Part shown: positions 1 through 7,658 of the stretch, piece by piece
Numbering within the stretch: the first letter of the stretch is position 1
How the letters are laid out: the number at the start of each line of letters is the position of its first letter
Assembly: GCA_963826145.1 (NCBI GenBank)
Contig: CAWGVW010000002.1
Location: forward strand, 1 to 64,000
DNA: 64,000 nt
DNA from: JBGPLJ01 sp963826145
GTDB lineage: Bacteria; Pseudomonadota; Gammaproteobacteria; Steroidobacterales; Steroidobacteraceae
Direction: 5' to 3'
Program-made: the position numbers and the translations under genes
The notes under the pieces: generated by a model
Databases searched by the model: none
What the model was told of the DNA's origin: nothing
The model's input: only the letters and a program-made list of their open reading frames with translations

Positions 1-269
1 TCGCTGCCTGGCAACTCACGGCACGTACGGATACGCAGCTGCTGATGAGCGACCGTTACGGCTCGACACGCTCGTGGTTTCGGGTCACACCGCAGGACTC
101 CGGCGCCACGTTGCTGCAGTTCGGATCCGCCGTGGCGGCGAAGCAAGGTGCGAACGGACAAACAGGGATGAGTACGGGGTTCCACCTGCTGCTGGGGTTT
201 CACCGGTTGTATTCGCGCATGCTCCTGCGATCGGCACTTCGGAAACTGACAAGGCCCCGAGCCGCCTGA
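1..269 (+). CDS. C-terminal end of a DUF2867-like protein (5' truncated)
   Basis: The reading frame is open from the first bases of the window (codons in phase with position 3) and stops at 267-269, so only the last 88 residues of a longer protein are present. The visible part has the pattern LLMSDRYG, then WFRVTP, then a run ending in FHRLYSRMLLRSALRKL. This resembles the end of DUF2867 domains, where a DRH-like turn is followed by two strands and a final helix beginning FHR. The biochemical role of DUF2867 is not known. The family assignment rests on this loose pattern only, and the N-terminal part lies outside the window. Confidence 0.45.
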   Translation, partial: AAWQLTARTDTQLLMSDRYGSTRSWFRVTPQDSGATLLQFGSAVAAKQGANGQTGMSTGFHLLLGFHRLYSRMLLRSALRKLTRPRAA

Positions 270-416
270 GAGGCTGGGGCGACCGCCGTCAACGTCAATA
301 GCCAGTTGGACGGTCCTCTTTTTTTAACCAAACATTAGATTGGCGAGCGAGTGCTGCCACGAGTCTGCGCTAGACTTCCACGCGTCACTTCCCCTGCAGC
401 CACCCACCTCATCGTC

Positions 417-1281
417 ATGGCCCACACAGACACACACTCCCGCACCTGGACCTTCTTCGAATGGCGACTGGCACGAAGGCAACATTGGCCTGTATGGGCC
501 GCGCACGCATTCCGCGTGGCTCGGCTCGGCGGTGTTCGACGGCGCGCGCGCCTTCGAAGGCGTCACGCCGGACATCGAGAAACATTGCACCCGCGTCAAT
601 AACTCTGCGGTCACGATGGGCCTCAAGCCCGTGGTGCCGGTCGACACCTGGCTCGGGCTCGTGCGCGATGGCGTGAAGAAATTCGGCTCGAAGCCGGAGC
701 TCTATATTCGCCCGATGTACTGGGCAGAAAGCGGCGGAGCGCTCGCGGTCGATCCGGACCCCGAGTCGACGCGCTGGTGCCTCACGATGTACGACACGCC
801 GATGCCGGCGCCGAAGGGCTCGGCGATCACGCTTGTCGCCCTTTCGCCGACCGACGGTCGAATGCATGCCGGTCGACGCGAAGGCGGGCTGCCTCTACCC
901 GAACAACGCCCGTGCGCTCGTCGAAGCGGGCAAGCGCGGCTTCGACAACTGCCTGCTGCGCGACATGCTCGGCAACGTCGCCGAGCTCGCGACCGCCAAC
1001 ATCTTCATGGCGAAGGACGGCGTCGTGTACACGCCGATTCCGAACGGCACTTTCCTCGCCGGCATCACGCGCCCCGCGTGATCAGCCTCCTGCGCGAAGC
1101 CGGTGTGCGCGTCGAGGAGAAGTCACTCGTGTACTCGGACTTCGAACAGGCCGACGAGCTCTGGAGCTGCGGCAACTACGCGAAGGTGGCGCCGATCACG
1201 CGCATCGACGGCCGCACGCTCGCGGCCGGGCCGCTCTATCGCAAGGCGCGCGAACTTTACTGGCAGTTCGCGCACAGCTAG
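417..1281 (+). pseudogene. ilvE: Branched-chain amino acid aminotransferase, broken by three frameshifts
   Basis: The pieces together match a PLP-dependent branched-chain aminotransferase of fold type IV, which moves the amino group between glutamate and leucine, isoleucine or valine. The start at 417 gives MAHTDTHSRTWTFFE. The frame then moves near 462 (one extra T) into GDWHEGN and FDGARAFEGV, moves again near 831-836 into SPFRRP, DAKAGCLYPNN (holding the PLP lysine) and GFDNCLLRDMLGN, and a third time near 1070 into RVISLLREAGV and GNYAKVAPITRI. All three pieces are strongly conserved in sequence and in order, and the sum is about 288 residues, the normal family size. No piece has decayed, so recent mutation or sequence error is more likely than an old pseudogene. 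The family call is secure; whether the gene works is not. Confidence 0.8.
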
Positions 1282-1300
1282 GCGAAGACCCTCACCCTAA

Positions 1301-1325
1301 CCCTCTCCCGCAAGGCGGGAGAGGG
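1301..1325. repeat. GC-rich palindrome, CCCTCTCCCG family, copy 1
   Basis: A 10 bp perfect stem (CCCTCTCCCG at 1301-1310 with its complement at 1316-1325) closes a 5-base loop. It lies between the aminotransferase stop and the stop of the convergent nidogen-like gene. A second copy with the same flank (CTCACCCT) is at 7578-7602. There is no T-run on either side, so it is a dispersed palindrome that might help stop transcription, not a classic terminator. Confidence 0.7.
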
Positions 1326-1335
1326 GATAGGAGGG

Positions 1336-2538
1336 TTAGCGGACCTTGCAGAGGAAGCGGGTACACCGCAGCGTGCACTTCGCCGCGTCGATCAGGTTGA
1401 TGACGTTGTTGTTGTCCGCATCGCGTGGATCGAGCGGGCCGGTCGCCTGCTGGCGCAGCGAATGCAGGATCCGATCGATGTCCACCGCGTCGATGTCCTT
1501 GTCGCCGTCGACGTCGCACTTCTTCGGCGCCGCAACTTCGCAGGCATTGCCGATGCCGTTGTTGTTGTCGTCGCGCTGATCCGGGTTCGCGACCGCCGGG
1601 CAGTTATCGCAAGCATTGCCGACGTGATCGCCGTCGGTGTCCGCCTGATCGGCGTTGGCCTTCCTCGGACAGTTGTCGCTCGAGTCCGGAACGCCGTCCG
1701 CATCGGTATCGGACACCGTGCCCTGAAGCGTCCCGCCGCTGAAGCGGAAGAAGTAGTCGTTGTTCGCCAGGAGCGGGCTCGGAATGTTCGTCGAGTTCGC
1801 GGCAGAACCGAGCCAGAACCCGGCCAGCGTGCCGGCGCCGTAGGAATAGCTATCGCCGTCGTCCGCGCCGTAGCGGATCCTGAGGTCGAAGTCGCCGGTC
1901 GATCCATTCTGATAGATGAGCACCTGCGTGAAGATCGGTGTGCCGCCCGCCGTTTTGGGGCCGGCCCAGGCGACGTGAATCGTCTTGACGGCCTCGCTCA
2001 AGGAGTAAAGTCCCGCCGTCGCGATCGGATCGGCGACGCCGCGGGCATACATGATCTCGCCGGGATGGCCGAGAATCGCGAACACGCTCCGTGTTCGGGA
2101 AGCTGTCCACCGCGGATCCAGTCGAGGTGAGCTCCGTGTAATAAGGCGCGATGACAGGCACGCCCACCGTATCAAGACTCGAGGCGATTCCCGACACGGC
2201 GCGCCGAACGAGATGATGCCGTTCTCGTTGATGAAGAGCGTGTGGACGTTGGTGAAGCCGGGGCCGAAGTTGATGCTGAAGCCCAATTCGACCGCCGTCG
2301 AGCCATTACCGGTGACGTTGACGAGGCACGCGTCCGCGGTGGTCGCGGTCGCGGAGCAGTCCGAGCCCGTGCCGAAATTCTGCCCGCTGGGGTTCGGGAG
2401 CGACGTGGGATCGAAGCTCTCTCCGAAATCAATGGCCGTGTGACGGGCCATGGCAGGCGCTGCGAACATCAGGAACATCGGTACCAGGGCCGCCGCCGCC
2501 CGCAACAGGCGGGGCGCACCGTTTGGATGCAGAAACAT
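1336..2538 (-). CDS. Secreted nidogen-like / thrombospondin type 3 / dockerin-like protein, two compensating frameshifts
   Basis: The protein (about 400 residues) begins with a basic stretch and hydrophobic signal peptide ending AAPAMA. Next is a nidogen-like domain (FINENGIISFG, then APYYTEL), then two thrombospondin type 3 calcium repeats (DTDADGVPDSSDNCP and DTDGDHVGNACDNCP), and a final dockerin-like pair of calcium loops (DVDGDKDIDAVD, DADNNNVINLID). Start choice: ATG at 2538 has GGAGG eight bases upstream, better than the upstream ATG codons at 2565 and 2553. Between about 2198 and 2090 the conserved protein runs in another frame (SGIASSLDTVGVPVIAPYY), so two opposite indels flank this segment. 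The role is probably calcium-dependent surface or matrix attachment. A dockerin partner (cohesin) is not seen here. Confidence 0.72.
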   Translation of the reverse strand: MFLHPNGAPRLLRAAAALVPMFLMFAAPAMARHTAIDFGESFDPTSLPNPSGQNFGTGSDCSATATTADACLVNVTGNGSTAVELGFSINFGPGFTNVHTLFINENGIISFGAPCRESPRVLIRWACLSSRLITRSSPRLDPRWTASRTRSVFAILGHPGEIMYARGVADPIATAGLYSLSEAVKTIHVAWAGPKTAGGTPIFTQVLIYQNGSTGDFDLRIRYGADDGDSYSYGAGTLAGFWLGSAANSTNIPSPLLANNDYFFRFSGGTLQGTVSDTDADGVPDSSDNCPRKANADQADTDGDHVGNACDNCPAVANPDQRDDNNNGIGNACEVAAPKKCDVDGDKDIDAVDIDRILHSLRQQATGPLDPRDADNNNVINLIDAAKCTLRCTRFLCKVR

Positions 2539-2624
2539 CTTATTGACCTCCATGGCCGTTATCATTCTTAGGACTTCTATACTAACTTGAAGTCGGCGTT
2601 GTGACGAAAGGGGGAAAACGCGGT

Positions 2625-4631
2625 ATGTCAGCGGAATTGCGTTATGCCGCCTTCATCAGCTACAGCCACAAGGATCGAAAGTGGGCGGAGTGGCTGCACC
2701 ATGCCATTGAAACCTTTCGGATTCCGAAGGATTTCACCGGCCGGAGCCTGAAACCCGTCTTTCTCGACCGCGCCGAACTCCCGAGTTCATCCGACCTCGC
2801 CGCCTCTGTCCGGGAATCGCTCACGCAATCGCGCCACCTGATTGTAATTTGTTCGCCGGACGCCGCACGTTCGCGCTGGGTCAATGAAGAAGTGCGCACG
2901 TTCAAGGCGCTCGGCGGTGCGGACCGCATCCTGTGCCTGATCGTCGCTGGTGAGCCTTCGATGGCCGCGCCGGGCGTGAGCGCTGACGATTGCTTTCCGC
3001 CGGCACTGCGATTCACCGTGGTGGATGGCGAGCTGACGGCAACGCCCGTGAGCGAACCGCTGGCGGCCGATGTGCGACCGGGCAAGGACGACAAGCGCGC
3101 CGCGCGCCTGAAGATCATCGCGGGCCTTCTCGGTGTTCCGCTCGATCGATTGGTGCAGCGGGAGCAATCGCGACGCCAGCGTCGTCTCGCCATCATTGCC
3201 ACGGCATCGGCGCTCGGATGCGTCGCCTTTGGAGTCCTGGCAACAGTCGCGCTCATCGCGCGGTCGGAAGCGGAGCACGAGCGGCAGGTCGCCGAGCAGT
3301 CAATCGCAGACGGCCCGGCGCACCGCGGATTTCCTGAAATCGCTGTTTGCAGTCTCGGATCCGAGCGAGGCGCGCGGCAATTCCGTTACCGCACGCGAGG
3401 TGCTCGATCGCGGCGTGCAGCAGATCGATACGCAGCTCAAGGCCGAGCCGCTCGTGCGTGCCGACCTCACGACGACACTCGGCGAGGTCTACACAAACCT
3501 CGGACTTCTGCAAGAAGGCGAGGCGCTGCTTCAAAAGGCGCGAGCCGTGCCCGCCCAGCCCGAGTCCATGGCGGCGCGCCAGGCGGTGGCCCTGGGCGAA
3601 GTGCAGTACCAGCGCGGCGATTTCGATTCGGCGCTGGCTTCCCTGCAGGCGGCGACGAAAGCGCTCGGCCCAGGCGCGCGACGCCGACGTGGCATTGCCC
3701 GCCCGCGTGACGAGCGCGATGGGCGATGTGTACCTGGCCAAGGATGACTACCCGATGGCGCGTGACTACTTCACGCGCACGCTGAACTACGCCAAGCGAC
3801 ATGCGGACATCGATCCGTCGCTCGTCATCCACGCGCTCGAAGGCATTGCGCAGGCGGACCTCTACGCCGACAACTTCGACGCCGCCGGCGCGGGATTTCA
3901 CAAGGCGCTCGATGCCCAGCTCGCCTACGCCGGCGAAATGACGCCGCGCACCGCCGAGCTCCTGAATGAGCTCGGCAGTCTCGAATACATGCGGGGCCGC
4001 CTTGATGCGGCTGCGGATTATTTCGAGCGTACGGCCGCCATCGAGCGCCGCGTGCTCGGCGAGCGGCACCCGGAATACGCCGTCACGGTCAATAACCTCG
4101 CTCGCGTGTACCTCGAGCGCCGGAAGTTCACGAAAGCACGCGACTTGCTGCAGCAGTCGCTCGCGGCGCGCTCATCGCAGACGGTCGAGACGGACGATCA
4201 GCTGGCATTCGTGCTGAGCAATCTCGCACTTGCGAACATGGGTCTCGGCGACTATCACGAAGCGGAGCCGTTGTTCGAGCGTGCCCTCAAGATCGCGATC
4301 CTCAACAAGCATCGGCTGCACGGACCCATCCTGACCGATCTCGCGGATCTCGAGTGTCGAACGGGACGGCAGCCGGCAGGGCCTGAAGCGGCTCGAGGAA
4401 GCGCGCCCTATTGTCGCCGCGCGCTATCCGGACGATCCGTGGCGGACGGCGCTCATCGACAACGTCGAGGGCGGCTGCCTGACGGCGCTCGGGCAATACG
4501 CGAAAGCCGAGCCGCTGCTCAACTCGAGTGCGGCCGCACTCGCGCAGAAATGGAAGCCAGACTCGCTCTATGGGTACGATGCGCTCGAGCGGAGCCGGCG
4601 CCTTGCCAGCGAGATCAAGAAAAAGACATGA
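2625..4631 (+). pseudogene. TIR domain - transmembrane helix - TPR protein, frame broken three times
   Basis: Start ATG at 2625 follows AAAGGGGGA. Residues 1-115 form a TIR_2-type TIR domain: FISYSHKD, then KPVFLDRAELPSSSDLA, then CSPDAARSRWVNEEV. The glutamate at residue 89 (WVNEEV) sits where NAD-cleaving TIR domains carry the catalytic glutamate. A membrane helix follows near residues 188-210 (AIIATASALGCVAFGVLATV). After a frame break near 3290-3308 comes RRTADFLKSLFAVSDPSEAR, a segment known from kinase-TPR signalling proteins, then at least six TPR-like units (frame breaks near 3660-3690 and 4365-4376). The TIR is predicted to be cytosolic, with the TPRs across or near the membrane. Its stop overlaps the start of the next gene (ATGA), so the two are translationally coupled. 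It is intact at domain level (about 668 residues). The breaks look like indel errors or very recent mutations. Confidence 0.72.
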
Positions 4632-6402
4632 GCAGCGAATCCAGCGTCTACGAAATCCCCTATTTCATCGGCGTCGTCGGTCACCGGGACCTGGTGCCGG
4701 CGCAGCTCCCTGCAATCCACGCGGCAGTCGTCGAACTCCTCTCGCGCATTACCGCGCGCTACGCCGCCGCGAGGCCGACGCTCCTTGTTCCATGGCGGAA
4801 GGCGCAGACCTCCTTGTGGCCGAGGCCGCCGCTGAGCTCGGGTTGCCGATTCTCGCGCTCTTTCCCTACGCGAAAGAGCTTTGCCGCGGCCGACCTCAAG
4901 AGCGACGCGTCGCGAGCGCTTTTCGACCGGCTTTGCGCGAAGGCGGAAAGTCGCGAGCTGTCATTGCCCGCGGGCGCCGCGCCGGCGGATCTCGAGCACC
5001 CGGGTATGCTTCGTGATCGGCAGTTTCAGCGGGCCGGCGCCATCATCGCGCGCTACAGCGCGCTGCTGATCACGATCTGGGATGGTCTCGACACGACCCA
5101 CAGGGCGGGCACGGCGCGCGTCGTCGAGTCGCGCCGCAAGGGACTGGTGCCGACGGACGACACGGTGCTCCTGCCGCGCGACGCTCTGCTCTCCGCGCAG
5201 GACAACGACCTGATGTTCGAGATTCGATGCTCGCGCAGCAAGTCCCAGCCCGAGAATGGCCGGGGCGCAAACGAATCGGGCGTCGTCGTCCGGGGCCTCG
5301 TGGGCAACGGTGTCGCATGCCGGCGATGCGTGGCCGTCCGCGTTGACGGAGCCGCTCGAGCGCTTCTCGGAATTCAATCGCGACGTCGATGAGTTCGGCG
5401 CCGGCATCGAAAAGAGCGGAAGGCGTTTGTCGATCCCGAGTCCGTATCCGGTGCCTTCGACGCTCAACTATCTTGACCGAGCTTTTCACGGCCGCCGACT
5501 GGCTCGGCAACTACTACCGGCGGTGCTTCACCCGCGCCCTCAAGGTGCGCTACGGACTCTGGTCGCTGATGGCTCTTCTACTGATCGCATTCAAGCACGA
5601 CGCCGCGGAAGGCGCCGCCGTCTATACGATCTTCGGCGTGCTCGGCGTCTTCGCCATCGGCTTCGGGCTCGCGAACTGGGCGCACCGGCGCAGCTGGCAC
5701 CGCAAGTATCTCGACTATCGGGCCCTCGCGGAGGGACTGCGTGTCGACTTCTACTGGGAAATCGCGGGCGTGCGCGGCGAGTTCGACGGCGAGTTCGCGC
5801 ACGAAACTTTTCTGCAGAAGCAGGATGTCGAGCTGCAATGGATCCGCAACGCCATGCGGGCCGTGAGCGTGCGGCTCGCGATGGGAGCGGGCGGCAAATT
5901 CACTGACGGCTTTCCACAGGCCTTCGCCGCATGGATCGGCGACGACGACCCGGTGAATGGCAGCGGACAGCTCCAGTACTATCGCCAACGCATCAAGGTG
6001 CTGGAAAGGAATCTGCACCGCGGCGAAATCATTGGCCGCACCATGCTCTTCTTCGGCATGGCGCTCGCGGTGATGTTCGCTGTCGATATAGTCGTCCGCT
6101 GGCAGGGCGGCCACCTTCTCAGCGCGCCGGTGCGGGACATCATGCTGTGGGGACTCGCGCTCAACACCGTTTACGCCGCGGTGTTCGAAATCTACCTTGC
6201 GGAAAAGGCGGACCGGGGGCTCGTGCGCCAATACCGCTACATGTATTCGCTGTTCGGTTTTGCCGCAACCGAATTGCGTGGCGCACGGACCGACGAACAG
6301 AAGCTCGAGATCATGCGCTCCCTCGGCCACGCCTGCCTCGCCGAGCACGCGCAATGGATCCTCGCGCACCGGGATCGGCGCATCGAGGGATTGCGTTGGT
6401 GA
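4628..6402 (+). pseudogene. SLOG-like nucleotide-sensing domain fused to a four-helix membrane region, frame broken four times
   Basis: ATG at 4628 overlaps the TIR gene stop. The N-terminal 200 residues resemble a SLOG (Sirtuin/LOG Rossmann) domain: FIGVVGHRDL, then MAEGADLLVAEAAAELGLPI, then LLITIWDG and GTARVV. This is the fold that binds nucleotide-derived ligands in conflict systems. The C-terminal half has two hydrophobic pairs, near 5560-5690 and 6040-6200, separated by a long helical segment with RALAEGLRVDFYWE, which recalls SLATT-type two-helix effectors. Frame breaks lie near 4781-4787, 4878-4884, 5310 and 5460-5472; the parts join to about 591 residues. With the upstream TIR gene it suggests signal maker plus membrane effector. 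The SLOG assignment is moderate and the SLATT comparison is tentative. Confidence 0.65.
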
Positions 6403-6408
6403 AAAAAG

Positions 6409-6433
6409 AAAGGGCCGTCTAGATCGGCCCTTT
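6409..6433. terminator. Bidirectional intrinsic terminator
   Basis: AAAGGGCCG (6409-6417) and CGGCCCTTT (6425-6433) form a perfect 9 bp stem with a 7-base loop, starting 6 bases after the stop of the SLOG gene. On the minus strand the stem is followed by TTTCTTTTTTC, a good U-tract for the DUF1993 gene arriving from the other side. On the plus strand the tract is only TTTGTGTG. Confidence 0.8.
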
Positions 6434-6577
6434 GTGTGCGGTGTCTTGGTTTACCACATTGAGTAACCCGTGACTTCCACGTGCCCGATACTGCGCCGAT
6501 TGGCTCCCCTCGGCAATGGATGAACTCCGCGTCTAGACGTCGGCCAAGACGCTGCTGCGCTCGCACAAAGGCGAGCG

Positions 6578-7084
6578 TCAGGGAGCGCGCTGGCTGAGCG
6601 TGCCGAGAAAATCCCGCTTGCCCACCTTCACACCAGCGTGGCGAAGAATCGCGTAGGCCGTCGTGAGGTGAAAGTAGAAATTCGGCAAGGCATGCTCGAC
6701 AAAGAAGTCCGCGCCGGTCATCCACTTTCCCTCCCAGCGTGGCTGGGTGATGACCTTCGCCGCTGCGCCCTCGAAGTCCTTCGCTGACAATCCGTCGAGA
6801 TACCCGACTACCGAGCGGATGCGTGCGCGAAGCTCTTCCAGCGTTTGCTCCGTGTCGGCATGCGACTCGGCAGCTTTGCCGGTCAGGCGCGAGGCCGCGA
6901 GCTTTGCGGTATCGCACGCGGTTTGCACCTGCTTCGCGAACGGGAACTGATCTGGCGCGAGACGCAGCTCCATAAAGACGTTCGGATCGAATGATTTCGC
7001 CTGCGCGTACTCTGCGGCGGTGCCGAGCCATTTGTCGAGCTGGCCCAGCTGCTTTTTCATTTGCGAAATGATTTGGTTATACAT
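6578..7084 (-). CDS. DUF1993 family protein
   Basis: This 168-residue soluble protein matches the DUF1993 family (DinB-like four-helix bundle, function unknown). It begins with MYNQIISQMKKQLGQLDKWL, then LRLAPDQFPFAKQVQTACD, then ARIRSVVGYLDGL, and ends with the typical HALPNFYFHLTTAYAILRHAGV and GKRDFLG. Length and order fit the family. There is no signal peptide. It stands alone and points toward the terminator at 6409-6433. DinB-like proteins often bind metal, but the histidine triad of true DinB is not obvious here, so no activity is assigned. Confidence 0.85.
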   Translation of the reverse strand: MYNQIISQMKKQLGQLDKWLGTAAEYAQAKSFDPNVFMELRLAPDQFPFAKQVQTACDTAKLAASRLTGKAAESHADTEQTLEELRARIRSVVGYLDGLSAKDFEGAAAKVITQPRWEGKWMTGADFFVEHALPNFYFHLTTAYAILRHAGVKVGKRDFLGTLSQRAP

Positions 7085-7192
7085 GCGCGGAGTCTAGACC
7101 ACGCCGGGCGCCATTTGTACATTCATCGGTCCGAGGCGTAACTCTGCGCGCCGTTCCCTGTGCACACAAACACAAGAAACAAGGAATTCCAC

Positions 7193-7565
7193 ATGAAAAT
7201 CAGAGATGGGATTGATGGGCCTCGTGGCGGCACTGTCGCTCGTGTTCGCCGGCACCGCAAGTGCCAGCACGCTGCGGGTCGTTGTCGTGCAAACCACGGA
7301 TGTCGCGGGCTACGTGAAGGCGCTCCAGGAAGGCCAGGCGATACTCAAGTCGAAGGGAAGCACCGGTACGATTCGCGCCTGGGTCGCAACGTTCGCGGGT
7401 CCCGAAGCGGGCAGCGTCATCGTTTCGGTCGAATATCCGAACCTCGAAGCGCTGGCGAAGGACACGGCGATGATGAGGAACGATGCGGATCTGAAGGCCT
7501 GGCTGCAGAAGCTCGGCGCCCTGCGCAAGATCGTGTCGGACAGCATCTACGAAGAGTTGAAGTAG
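7193..7565 (+). CDS. Small secreted dimeric-barrel-like protein, probable frameshift at the start
   Basis: The main part (from 7206) starts MGLMGLVAALSLVFAGTASA, a signal peptide, and continues with about 95 residues of alternating strands and helices (LRVVVVQTTDVAGYVKAL, RAWVATFAGPEAGSVIVSVEY, then NLEALAKDTAMM). This layout is typical of dimeric alpha/beta barrel proteins of the antibiotic-monooxygenase or NIPSNAP type. The only good ribosome site (AAGGA) stands 7 bases before ATG at 7193, which is one frame off, so a single-base indel between 7193 and 7206 is likely. A start at 7206 is possible but has no good ribosome site. No substrate can be named. Confidence 0.6.
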
Positions 7566-7577
7566 AGCCTCACCCTG

Positions 7578-7602
7578 CCCTCTCCCCGAAGCGGGGAGAG
7601 GG
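7578..7602. repeat. GC-rich palindrome, CCCTCTCCCC family, copy 2
   Basis: A 10 bp perfect stem (7578-7587 with 7593-7602), with a 5-base loop, is extended by CTCACCC and GGGTGAG flanks. It is the sister of the element at 1301-1325 and lies between two convergent genes. It may act as a transcription end for both. Confidence 0.7.
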
Positions 7603-7658
7603 TGAGAGGGAAACTGCGGGCGGGCATCTTCCCTGACGCCCGCCCGCCTTGCTTTGAA

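Noticed and set aside
2625..6402. Calling the pair Thoeris outright
   Set aside because: Gene order and domain types resemble Thoeris, but no SIR2 NADase domain or Macro domain is seen and the TIR has a membrane helix and TPRs, so only a Thoeris-like comparison is supported.
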